Below are positions 16,239 through 24,050 of a stretch of DNA of 29,908 nucleotides, one piece after another. The position numbers were made by a program, and so were the translations under genes. Numbering within the stretch: the stretch's first letter is position 1; every line of letters begins with the position of its first letter. This DNA comes from CAYQMF01 sp964418595 (GTDB lineage Bacteria > Planctomycetota > UBA1135 > UBA2386), in the NCBI GenBank assembly GCA_964418595.1, contig CAYQMF010000083.1, positions 1-29,908 of the forward strand, given 5' to 3'. Below the pieces are notes generated by a model. That model had not been told where the DNA came from. It ran no database searches and saw only the letters and a program-made list of their open reading frames with translations.

Positions 16239-17489
16239 CTACCGGGGCGTTGGGAAGCGGCGGATCAGCGCGGCGAACAACTCGCTCACCGCGCGGCGGC
16301 GGATGAACTCCCGCCCGAGATCGGCGATGCGCCGCGTCCATGCGACGGTGTCGCCGCCGTCCACGACCGCGAAGCACACGGTGCCGACGGGCTTCTCCTC
16401 GGTCCCGCCGCCGGGCCCGGCGATGCCGGTGATCGCACCCCCTATCGCGGCACCGAGGCGCGCGACGACGCCCTGAGCCATCGCCCGTGCGACCGGCTCC
16501 GACACCGCCCCGTGCGCGTCGAGGAGACCCTGGTCCACATCGAGCATGGCGACCTTGGTGGCGTCGGCGTACGCCACGACTCCACCGATCAGGATCGCCG
16601 AAGCACCGGGCACGTCGCCGACCGCGGCCGCTGCCATCCCTGCGGTGCATGATTCCGCCAGCGCGAGGGTGGCGCCCCGGGCCCGCAGCCGTCGCACCAG
16701 TTCGACCTGCAGCGGCACATCGCCTTCACACACGAGGTCGTCGCCGAGCAAGGGGCGCAGACGGTCGAGGTCGGCGGCGCGCAGCGCGACGGCGTCGGGT
16801 CCCTTCGCCGCCACGCGCACACTCAGGAGCCCCTGGCTCGCGGTGATCCCCACCGCCGGGTTGCGGCCGTCGAGCATGAACTCGGCGATGCGCTCGCCGA
16901 GCGCTGCCTCCGACGGCCCGAGCACCTGCAGGGTGGCGAACGACGTCGCGACAGCGTCGCCGCCGATCCGCACGCGCACCTGCGGCAGGACCGCGTCCTC
17001 GAGCATGCGGCGCATCTCCCGAGGTACGCCGGGCAGCACGAACACGAGGCCGCCGCCGATCGGCAAGGCGAAGCCCGGGGCCGACCCGATGGGGTTGGCG
17101 ATGACGGTCGCCGAGCTGGGACGCAGAGCCTGCCGACGGTTGCTCTCCGGCACGACCTTGCGCTGCAGGCGCGCGAAGTAGGCGAGGACCTGCTGCCAGG
17201 CGACCTCGTCGTGCAGCAGTTCGTCGCCGGCCGCGGCCGCGGCCGCGTGTCGGGTGCGGTCATCGAGCGTCGGGCCGATGCCACCGGTCGTGACGACGAC
17301 GTCGGCGCGTGCGGTCAAGCGGCGCAGCGCGGCTTCGATGTCGGCCTGCGCATCGGAGACGACGGTGAACCCGGCCACGGTGCAGCCGACCGCGGTCAGC
17401 TCGCTGGCAATGTGCGCACTGTTCGTGTCGATGCAATGCCCATGCGTCAGCTCGTCGCCGATCGCGAGGATTTCGGCGCGCAGGCTCAT
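16239..17489 (-). CDS. cinA: CinA-family protein (MoCF domain plus nicotinamide-nucleotide amidase domain)
   Basis: This 416-residue protein has both CinA domains. The N-terminal MoCF-like domain, linked to ADP-ribose/nucleotide pyrophosphatase activity in studied members, shows A-I-G-D-E-L at about 9-14 and T-G-G-I-G-P-T-L-D-D at 68-77. The C-terminal PncC domain, which deamidates nicotinamide mononucleotide in the NAD salvage cycle, shows A-E-S-C-T-A-G (Glu279-Gly284), G-G-V-V-A-Y, H-G-A-V-S and T-G-I-A-G-P-G-G with K-P-V-G-T-V. The usual E-S-C-T-G-G is E-S-C-T-A-G here. The ATG overlaps the tatC stop (ATGA, 17486-17489), so translation is probably coupled. Its name derives from competence induction in some Gram-positives; no competence gene is nearby. 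Confidence 0.93.
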   Translation of the reverse strand: MSLRAEILAIGDELTHGHCIDTNSAHIASELTAVGCTVAGFTVVSDAQADIEAALRRLTARADVVVTTGGIGPTLDDRTRHAAAAAAGDELLHDEVAWQQVLAYFARLQRKVVPESNRRQALRPSSATVIANPIGSAPGFALPIGGGLVFVLPGVPREMRRMLEDAVLPQVRVRIGGDAVATSFATLQVLGPSEAALGERIAEFMLDGRNPAVGITASQGLLSVRVAAKGPDAVALRAADLDRLRPLLGDDLVCEGDVPLQVELVRRLRARGATLALAESCTAGMAAAAVGDVPGASAILIGGVVAYADATKVAMLDVDQGLLDAHGAVSEPVARAMAQGVVARLGAAIGGAITGIAGPGGGTEEKPVGTVCFAVVDGGDTVAWTRRIADLGREFIRRRAVSELFAALIRRFPTPR

Positions 17490-18433
17490 GCCTTCTGCAT
17501 CGAGCGCCAGCAGATCACGAGCCCCAGCACGTACAGCAGGCACATCGGCACCGCCATCATGAGCTGGGTGAACGGGTCCGGCGACGGCGTGACCACCGCC
17601 GACAGCACGAAGATCCCCAGCACGACGTAGCGCCAGTGCTTGCGCATGCCACGGAAGTCGGTGATGCCGATCTTCTGCAGGGCGAGCATCACGAGCGGCA
17701 ACTGGAAGACCACACCCAGCGCGGCGGTCAGGGTGAGCAGGAGGCTGAAGTACTGCGAGACGGCGAACATCGGCACGACGCCGAAGAAGTCCATCATCTG
17801 CACCAGGAAGTACAGACCCCAGGGCACGACGACGGTGAACCCGAAGACCACGCCCAGGGCCAGCAGCACTGCGGCGAACGGGAAGTAGCGCAGCACGACC
17901 CGCCGCTCCTGCTGGTAGAGCCCCGCGGCGATGAACGCCCACAGCTGGTACAGCACGATCGGCGCTGCCAGGATCAGCCCGATCAACAACGAGGCCGCCA
18001 TGAACGTCCAGATGTCGTCGAGCCCGCCGAGCGCGACCAGGGACGGCGGCATGGGGAAGCCGCTGTGGGTGGTCACCGTGTGCATCAGGTGGTGCGGGAA
18101 CGTCCCGTCCAGGATGCTCGGGGACCACTGCTTGACCCACTGCATCTGTTCGACGTCGATGGGATGCGGATCCTTCGTCGATGTGACCCGCGCCTCGAGG
18201 TCGGCACAGTAGTCCGCGAACAACCGGCCCCAGGTCATCTGGTAGGGGAGGACGTAGAACTGCGTGACCTGCGCCTTGAAGGGCAACAGGATCAGGACGC
18301 AGACGATGACGGACCCGAGCGCCCGCACGAGCCGCCGCCGCAGCTCGTCGAGGTGGTCGCCGAACGACATCTTGGGCAGCTCCTCCTCGGACCTGCCGGC
18401 TTGTGTCGTCGGAATCGATCCGCTCACGGCCAT
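17486..18433 (-). CDS. tatC: Twin-arginine translocase subunit TatC
   Basis: TatC is the inner-membrane receptor for folded proteins carrying twin-arginine signals. The diagnostic M-S-F-G-D-H-L-D-E-L-R-R-R-L sits near residues 22-35, just before the first membrane helix, and the F-x-G-F-T-V-V-V-P-W and P-L-V-M-L-A-L-Q-K-I-G-I segments are typical. Six helices can be traced. At 315 residues it is longer than E. coli TatC (258): there is a hydrophilic N-terminal extension of about 20 residues and a long first periplasmic loop of roughly 80 residues between helices 1 and 2. No tatA/tatB is adjacent. It overlaps cinA by four bases. Confidence 0.95.
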   Translation of the reverse strand: MAVSGSIPTTQAGRSEEELPKMSFGDHLDELRRRLVRALGSVIVCVLILLPFKAQVTQFYVLPYQMTWGRLFADYCADLEARVTSTKDPHPIDVEQMQWVKQWSPSILDGTFPHHLMHTVTTHSGFPMPPSLVALGGLDDIWTFMAASLLIGLILAAPIVLYQLWAFIAAGLYQQERRVVLRYFPFAAVLLALGVVFGFTVVVPWGLYFLVQMMDFFGVVPMFAVSQYFSLLLTLTAALGVVFQLPLVMLALQKIGITDFRGMRKHWRYVVLGIFVLSAVVTPSPDPFTQLMMAVPMCLLYVLGLVICWRSMQKA

Positions 18434-18470
18434 CGGCGCGACTCTAGCCGCCCCTGCTCGCCCTACAAAC

Positions 18471-18507
18471 GCCGAGGGGGCGCCGGCCGCGCCAGCGCCC
18501 CCTCGGC
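18471..18507 (-). terminator. Terminator-like hairpin after the coiled-coil/BRCT-like gene
   Basis: Bases 18471-18483 pair perfectly with 18495-18507 (13 bp, loop of 11). On the minus strand the stem is 24 bases past the stop codon at 18532 and is followed by GTTTGTAGGG, a weak T-containing tail. It separates this gene from tatC downstream. Confidence 0.65.
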
Positions 18508-18531
18508 TTCGTCCAAGGACAAACTCTCAGC

Positions 18532-19833
18532 TCACTGCTTCAGGTAGGCGCGGACCTTGTGCAGCGGAGCGAACTCGACCCCGAGCTGCATCGCGCGCTT
18601 GTAGTCGTCGGTGTCCTCGACCTTGACGAAGGCGTCGCCGTCCTCGCTGAGGGTCTCGTCGCCGACGATGATCAGGTCGACGCCCGGGCCGACCTTGTCG
18701 TGCACCTTGTTGCCGAGCTTCTCGAACATGGCCTTGACCATGTCCTTGCTGTAGGGGTAGCCGAAGCGGCCGAGCAGCGCGACGTTGCGGCGCACGTTGG
18801 GGCTGTAGATCGGCGAGCTGACGACGTCACCGGCGACCGGGAAGTCGAACTTGTCCTTCACGTCGAACAGGCGGACCTGTGCGCGGTCGCGCTCGACCGA
18901 CACGACCTCGCCCATCGCCTTGTGCTTGCCGTCGCGCGGGTCGGCGACCTTGAACACGGTGCCCACGGGCAGCATGTCCTTCGTGCCGAGGTCGACGTAG
19001 GCGAGGCTCGTGGCTGCGGAGGCCGACAGCAGCTTGCCGTCGGTGGCTTCCGGCGCGTTCTGCAACTTGGCGGCGGCGGCCTGGGCGGCGATGCGCGCCT
19101 CGAGCAGGCTCTTCTCCTTCGCCCACGCCCGCTGCTCACCCTTGTGCTTCTCCTGGAGGTCGGACAGCTCCTGGCGACGGTCCTGGTTCTCCTTGCGCAT
19201 GGTGTCGATCAGGTTCTGCTTGCGCGCGAACTCGGCGTCGACGAACTGGCGCAGCTCGGTGTTGGCCTGCGACGCCTTGTTGCTGTCGTCCGAGCGGTCG
19301 CGGTTGACCTGCGCGACGGTCGTCTCGAAGCTCGCGCGCTCGCCGCGCAGCTTGACGTTCTCCGACTTGGCGTCGGCCAGCTCCTGGCTGCGCACCTTGT
19401 ACGCCGTCGAGATCTGGCTCAGGAGATCGCTCAGGCCGTTGGTCAGGCTCGACGCCAGCTTGAGGTCACGCCCGAACTCGGCCACCTTGGTCGTGATCTG
19501 CGCGGGGATCGTGACGTTGGCCAGCTCCGGGAGCGAGGCCTCGGCCCAGCCGGCCTTCTTGGCGTCCTCGACGTCGGTGTTGTAGTTCCAGCCGTCGCGG
19601 CCCTTGTAGGTGCCGGCCTCGCCGATCACCTTGCGGATGTCTTCGAGCAGATGGTCGCGGACCAGGACGGCCAGCTTCGCCTTGGCTTCCCCGGCCTTCG
19701 CCGCATGGGTCTCGGCGCTGAGACGCTTGCCCTCCGTGTACTGGGAATAGCCGAAGAACACCGCTCCCAGCATGAGTACGAGGACCATGAGGAAGACGAA
19801 CATGTTGACGGCGCCGCGTTCGCGCGTGTGCAT
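18532..19833 (-). CDS. Membrane-anchored coiled-coil protein with C-terminal BRCT-like domain
   Basis: No named gene is recognised. The start at 19833 is supported by AGGAG (19847-19843 on the minus strand). The 433 residues show one membrane helix at 11-29 (M-F-V-F-L-M-V-L-V-L-M-L-G-A-V-F-F-G), a long coiled coil at about 145-255 rich in E, K, R, A and Q, a beta-rich segment at 262-345 (V-D-L-G-T-K-D-M-L-P-V-G-T-V-F-K-V, then G-D-V-V-S-S-P-I-Y), and a C-terminal region 348-433 resembling a BRCT fold: A-L-L-G-R-F, F-E-K-L-G-N-K-V, D-L-I-I-V-G-D-E, and A-M-Q-L-G-V near the end. I recall proteins of this architecture in Planctomycetota. The topology predicts most of the chain outside the cytoplasm, where a phosphopeptide role would be surprising; the function is unknown. 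It is monocistronic and divergent from coaE. Confidence 0.8.
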   Translation of the reverse strand: MHTRERGAVNMFVFLMVLVLMLGAVFFGYSQYTEGKRLSAETHAAKAGEAKAKLAVLVRDHLLEDIRKVIGEAGTYKGRDGWNYNTDVEDAKKAGWAEASLPELANVTIPAQITTKVAEFGRDLKLASSLTNGLSDLLSQISTAYKVRSQELADAKSENVKLRGERASFETTVAQVNRDRSDDSNKASQANTELRQFVDAEFARKQNLIDTMRKENQDRRQELSDLQEKHKGEQRAWAKEKSLLEARIAAQAAAAKLQNAPEATDGKLLSASAATSLAYVDLGTKDMLPVGTVFKVADPRDGKHKAMGEVVSVERDRAQVRLFDVKDKFDFPVAGDVVSSPIYSPNVRRNVALLGRFGYPYSKDMVKAMFEKLGNKVHDKVGPGVDLIIVGDETLSEDGDAFVKVEDTDDYKRAMQLGVEFAPLHKVRAYLKQ

Positions 19834-19997
19834 CGGACAGAACTCCTGGGACCGGGCTTGGACGGTTGCGATGAGAGGCCGCCCGCGGGGAGGGGTCTAC
19901 CCGGCGGGAGGAGGGGCGGGATTCTAGGTATGGGAGCGAACAAGGGTCAAGTCGGCTTCTGCCAGACTCTTGCACGCCTGCGGGAGTCTACCTCACG

Positions 19998-20660
19998 ATG
20001 CGCCCGGCGCAGGATGCGCAGATACGGATTGCGATGACCAAGCCCGTGTTCGAGCCACGTCGGCCCGTTGTGATCGGCCTCATGGGCGGGGTCGCGGCAG
20101 GCAAGTCGACGGTAGCGGGGACACTCGCGGCCCGCGGCCTCGAGATCCTCGACGCCGACCTGGAGGCCCGTGCCGTGGTGGCCGACCCACGGGTCCTGGC
20201 CCGCATCGCGGCCCGCTTCGGCGCCGAGCTGGTGCGTGGCGGCGAACTCGACCGCGCGGCCATGGCCGCCCTGGTCTTTGCAGATCCTGCCGCGCGCAAG
20301 GACCTGGAAGCGATCACCCACCCCGCAATCCGCGCGCGCCTGGTCGCGGGCCTGGATGCAGCGCTGGCGGCGGGCCGCTCCGTGGTCCTCGACGTGCCGC
20401 TCCTGCTCGAGGGCGGCCTCATCGCGCGGTGCGACGCGGCGATCTTCGTGGAGGCTGCACCGGCCACACGCCGTGCCCGCGCCCGCGGCCGCGGCTGGGA
20501 CGACGTCGAACTCGCGCGGCGCGAGGCGGCGCAGGCCGATCTCGCCGTGAAAAGGCAGCGCAGCACCCATACGATCTCGACCGATGGCACCCTGGAGGAC
20601 GTGCGACGGCAGGTGGATCAGGTCCTGGCGGACCTCGTCTCCCACCCCCCGGCGGGCTGA
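19998..20660 (+). CDS. coaE: Dephospho-CoA kinase
   Basis: CoaE phosphorylates dephospho-CoA at the 3'-hydroxyl, the last step of coenzyme A synthesis. The P-loop G-G-V-A-A-G-K-S-T is at residues 30-38. It is followed by L-D-A-D (the conserved Asp after the first strand), the V-L-D-V-P-L-L-L-E-G-G-L segment and the R-G-W-D-D-V-E region. The C-terminal H-T-I-S-T-D-G-T-L-E-D-V-R-R-Q-V takes the place of the common V-I-D-N-N-G-x-L-E-x-L-x-x-Q-V. At 220 residues the length is normal. ATG 20034 (M-T-K-P-V-F-E-P) would remove 12 residues and is an equally possible start; neither has a strong ribosome-binding site. rho begins 18 bases downstream, so the two are probably one transcript. Confidence 0.92.
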   Translation: MRPAQDAQIRIAMTKPVFEPRRPVVIGLMGGVAAGKSTVAGTLAARGLEILDADLEARAVVADPRVLARIAARFGAELVRGGELDRAAMAALVFADPAARKDLEAITHPAIRARLVAGLDAALAAGRSVVLDVPLLLEGGLIARCDAAIFVEAAPATRRARARGRGWDDVELARREAAQADLAVKRQRSTHTISTDGTLEDVRRQVDQVLADLVSHPPAG

Positions 20661-20678
20661 CCGAGAGGGGCGCGCCCG

Positions 20679-22040
20679 GTGAGCGGAACGGTCGACGGCG
20701 AACCGGGGCCGGGCACCAGCGCGACCCCGGCCGAAGGCAACGGCGCGCGCGAGGGCGCGGACGATCATGCGACCGCCACCTTCGAGATCTCGGAGCTGCA
20801 GGCCATGCCCATGCGCTCGCTCCTCGACCTCGCGGAGCGCGAGAACGTCCAAGCCGCGATCGGCGCGAGCAAGCAGGAACTGCTGTTCGAGGTGCTCAAG
20901 CACCGCGCCTCCGAGATGGGCCTCGGACTCGGCGAAGGGGTCCTCGACGTCCTGCCGGACGGCTTCGGCTTCCTGCGCGGCCGGCGGCATGGCTACCGGG
21001 CCGGCCAGGACGACATCTACGTGAGCCCGAGCCAGATCCGACGGCTCAGCCTCAAGCGCGGCCACTGGATCACGGGCCCGGTGCGTCCGCCACGCGACAG
21101 CGAACGCTTCCTGGCGCTCCTGCACGTGGACACGATCAACGGCGGTAGCGTGCGTGACCTGCGACGCCGCGTGCCATTCGAGAACCTCACACCGATCCTC
21201 CCCCATCGCCCGTTGGTCCTCGAACACGCGGGCTGCCCGGCCTCGGCGCGCACCGTCGATCTCCTCGCGCCGATGGCGCAGGGCCAGCGCGTGCTGCTGC
21301 TGGCACCACCGCAGAGCGGACGCACGCGCCTGCTCACGGAGATCGCGGCGGCCGTGGCGAGCAACCACCAGGACATGCACATCGTGGTGCTGCTGATCGA
21401 CGAGCGACCCGAGGACGTCACCGACGTGACCCGCTCGCTTCCGGTGCGGGACGGCGTCGAGGTCGTGGCGTCGACGTTCGACGAGCCGCCGCAACGCCAC
21501 GTCGAGCTGGCCGAACTGATGCTCGACCGGACCCGGCGCATGATCGAGGCGGGGCGGCACGTGCTCCTCGTCGTCGACTCGTTGAGCGCGCTGGCGCGCG
21601 CCTACAACGTCGAGCGCCCGCACACGGGCAAGATCATCGCGCCCGGAGTGGACGCCGCCGCCCTGCATCCACCCAAGCGGCTGTTCGGCGCCGCCCGGTG
21701 CACGGAGGAAGCCGGCACGCTCACGGTGCTCGCGACGGCCCTGACCGACACCGGCGCGGCCATCGACGACGTCCTCGCCGCCGATCTGCGCGGCAAGGCC
21801 AACTGCGAGATCGTCCTCGACCCCCGCGAGGCCGAGTTGCACTCGTATCCGGCGTTCGATGTCGGTCGCACCGGGACGAGGCGCGAAGACTGCCTCCTGC
21901 CCCGCGCGATGGCGGAGCGCCTGCACCGCCTGCGCGCCCAGTTGCTGGCCGAACCCCCACCGCGACGGCTGGCGCGCCTCGATGCGCTGTTGGCGATGAC
22001 CGGCGACAACGCCACCCTCCTCGCCACGCTCGGCGGGTGA
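20679..22040 (+). CDS. rho: Transcription termination factor Rho, divergent active site
   Basis: Rho is a hexameric RNA-driven ATPase that ends transcription. The 453 residues from GTG 20679 show a Rho_N domain (about 36-80), the RNA-binding cold-shock domain (D-V-L-P-D-G-F-G-F-L-R at about 90-100, D-D-I-Y-V-S-P-S-Q-I-R-R) and the ATPase core. Kept are Glu242 in D-E-R-P-E-D-V (E. coli E211), Walker B Asp300 and the arginine finger Arg401 in G-T-R. Changed are the P-loop A-P-P-Q-S-G-R-T (209-216), where the usual A-P-P-K-A-G-K-T would have two lysines; S-L-S-A-L-A (301-306) for S-I-T-R-L-A; and the R-loop D-L-R-G-K-A-N-C-E (369-377) for E-F-K-G-T-G-N-M-E. The Walker A lysine is thus Arg215. 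It could be the only Rho or a second copy. It ends 15 bases from a convergent gene. Confidence 0.93.
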   Translation: MSGTVDGEPGPGTSATPAEGNGAREGADDHATATFEISELQAMPMRSLLDLAERENVQAAIGASKQELLFEVLKHRASEMGLGLGEGVLDVLPDGFGFLRGRRHGYRAGQDDIYVSPSQIRRLSLKRGHWITGPVRPPRDSERFLALLHVDTINGGSVRDLRRRVPFENLTPILPHRPLVLEHAGCPASARTVDLLAPMAQGQRVLLLAPPQSGRTRLLTEIAAAVASNHQDMHIVVLLIDERPEDVTDVTRSLPVRDGVEVVASTFDEPPQRHVELAELMLDRTRRMIEAGRHVLLVVDSLSALARAYNVERPHTGKIIAPGVDAAALHPPKRLFGAARCTEEAGTLTVLATALTDTGAAIDDVLAADLRGKANCEIVLDPREAELHSYPAFDVGRTGTRREDCLLPRAMAERLHRLRAQLLAEPPPRRLARLDALLAMTGDNATLLATLGG

Positions 22041-22055
22041 GGGTGCCTGGCCGCG

Positions 22056-24020
22056 TCAGCGCTTGGGCGACCAGTCGTCGGTGCGGAACGACGGCGCAGG
22101 CAGCCCCAGACCGTTGACCAGGTTGGGCTCGTCCGCCGCGCCGAACGCGTACCGGACGGCCACCGGAGCGGCGACCTTCGCGCTGCGCACGACCACGGTC
22201 TCGCCATCGAGGGTCGCCTGCGCGGCATGGAACACGCGGTCCGCGCCAGCCACGGTGAAGTGCGACGGCGCCTTGCCGTCGCGGGTCTTCAGCCCCGCGC
22301 CGTGCTCGAACCGCAGGGTCACGGCATCGCCGTCGACCACGTAGCCCGCCAACAAGGGCGAGCACGGGTCCGCGTCCGATTTGCCGTAGGTCTTGCTGAG
22401 CGCCCACTGTGCGAGCCGCGCACCGACCGTCTGCTTGTCGAGCGGATGGATGTCGCGCGGGTTGCCGACGTCCATCGTGACGACCATGCCGACACCGTCG
22501 ACCAGTGCCATCGCCTGCGTCTGCGCCTCGCGCAGGAAGGCGGCGAGTTCGGCGCCCGTGCCGCCGTAGCCGTACGGCGCGATCTGTACGTAGTAGAACG
22601 GCAGCTTCGGCGAGTCGAACACGCGACGCCAGCTCTCGATCATCGCCGGAAAGAGCCGGCGGTACTGCTCGGCGCGGCCGACGTTGCTCTCGCCCTGGTA
22701 GAAGATCGCGCCCCGTACCGGCAGCTTCTCGATCGGCGCCACCATGCCCGCATACAGGACCGAAGGAGTGTTGGGGCCGAGCACCGCGGTGCGGGGCCAG
22801 GCGCCGATGTCGGCCAGCGAAGCACCGCGCCGCACGTGCCACGTCCCCGCCAACGGGACGTTGGTGCCCTCCCCACCTTCGGGGAAGCAGCGGATGTCCA
22901 GCGCCGCGCCGGTGAACCCGCCGGCACCGCCGGTGTCGACGACGCGCACCGCGATCGACGCCTTGCCGGCCAACACCTGATCGGGCGGGATGACGTAGCG
23001 ACGTGCGAGCGCGTGCGGCTCGCCGCTCTCGTGCCCGCCGACGAGGTTGCCGTTCCACCACATCGTGTCGAGGTCATCGATCGCGCCGAGGTCGACGACG
23101 AGCGCGCGGCCTTCGAACGCGGCCGGGATGTCGATCTCGCGGCGGTACCAAACGACCCCGTCGAAGTTGGCCAGTTCCCCGGCCCACATGCCGGGAACGA
23201 CCTGATCGCTCCACCCGGCGGTCTCGTTGCGAGTCTGGTGCCAGCCGCCCCGCTCGCCGGGATCGACGCCGCGCAGCTTGTCGAACCAGCTCCGTTGTTG
23301 CGTCGCGAGCGGCACGGACGTGCCCCGTTGGCGATCGGCGCGCACCTTGGCGAGTTCGGCCTCGAACTCGCCGAACTCCACGACGTCGGCCTCCGGCATC
23401 CAGGCCTCCACGATGGTGCCGCCCCAGTTGCAGCCGACGAGGCCCACCGGCACGCCGAGCGCCTTGTGCAGCGCGCGGCCGTGCAGGTAGCCCACCGCCG
23501 AGAACACCCCCGCCGTCTCTGGTGAGCACACGACCCACTTGCCGTCGCAGTCCGCCCGTGGGCTCGACGCGGTCACGTTCGGTACGTCGAAGTAGCGGAT
23601 CTGCGGGTAGTTGGCGTCGGCGACCTCCTGTTCCCAGTTTGCGATGCCGCGCCCCACACCCGGACCCAGCGTCCACTCCATGTTCGACTGTCCGCCGCAG
23701 ACCCAGACCTCACCCACCAGCACGTCGCTCAGGGTGCGCGTCTCGCCGGCCACGGTGATCGTGATCGTGTGCGGTCCCGCAGTGTCCGGCACCGGGAACT
23801 CGACCAGGAACGCTCCGTCGGCGCCGGTGTGGGCGTCGATCGCCGCACTCGCCCAGCCCGGCTTCACGGAGACCCGATGGCCAGGCGCAGCGGATCCCCA
23901 GATCCGCGCCGGGCGACCGGCCTGCAGGACCATGTGATCGGAGAGCACGGCCGGCAACCGCAGCCCCTGCGCAGGCAGGGCCGCGCCGGCGAACAACAAC
24001 GCACCGAGGAACTGTCGCAT
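22056..24020 (-). CDS. Secreted sialate O-acetylesterase-type SGNH hydrolase
   Basis: This 654-residue enzyme has a signal peptide (M-R-Q-F-L-G-A-L-L-F-A-G-A-A-L-P-A-Q-G), so it acts outside the cytoplasm. After L-P-A-V-L-S-D-H-M-V-L-Q, the typical start of the family, come a small beta domain and the catalytic SGNH/SASA domain: Ser112 in G-G-Q-S-N-M-E, the G-E-S-N block in Y-Q-G-E-S-N-V, and the Asp523/His525 pair in D-I-H-P. A galactose-binding-like insert lies around residues 270-390 (W-Y-R-R-E-I-D-I-P, then L-D-T-M-W-W-N-G). Relatives remove O-acetyl groups from sialic acids or from plant or algal glycans; the actual substrate is not readable here. It lies 30 bases downstream of three glycosyltransferase genes on the same strand. 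Confidence 0.92.
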   Translation of the reverse strand: MRQFLGALLFAGAALPAQGLRLPAVLSDHMVLQAGRPARIWGSAAPGHRVSVKPGWASAAIDAHTGADGAFLVEFPVPDTAGPHTITITVAGETRTLSDVLVGEVWVCGGQSNMEWTLGPGVGRGIANWEQEVADANYPQIRYFDVPNVTASSPRADCDGKWVVCSPETAGVFSAVGYLHGRALHKALGVPVGLVGCNWGGTIVEAWMPEADVVEFGEFEAELAKVRADRQRGTSVPLATQQRSWFDKLRGVDPGERGGWHQTRNETAGWSDQVVPGMWAGELANFDGVVWYRREIDIPAAFEGRALVVDLGAIDDLDTMWWNGNLVGGHESGEPHALARRYVIPPDQVLAGKASIAVRVVDTGGAGGFTGAALDIRCFPEGGEGTNVPLAGTWHVRRGASLADIGAWPRTAVLGPNTPSVLYAGMVAPIEKLPVRGAIFYQGESNVGRAEQYRRLFPAMIESWRRVFDSPKLPFYYVQIAPYGYGGTGAELAAFLREAQTQAMALVDGVGMVVTMDVGNPRDIHPLDKQTVGARLAQWALSKTYGKSDADPCSPLLAGYVVDGDAVTLRFEHGAGLKTRDGKAPSHFTVAGADRVFHAAQATLDGETVVVRSAKVAAPVAVRYAFGAADEPNLVNGLGLPAPSFRTDDWSPKR

Positions 24021-24050
24021 CGGCGGTGATTCTGCCGCCGCGCGCGGCGA

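Noticed and set aside
19947..21926. A 659-codon minus-strand open frame opposite coaE and rho
   Set aside because: Antisense to two certain genes; composition is that of a mirror frame.
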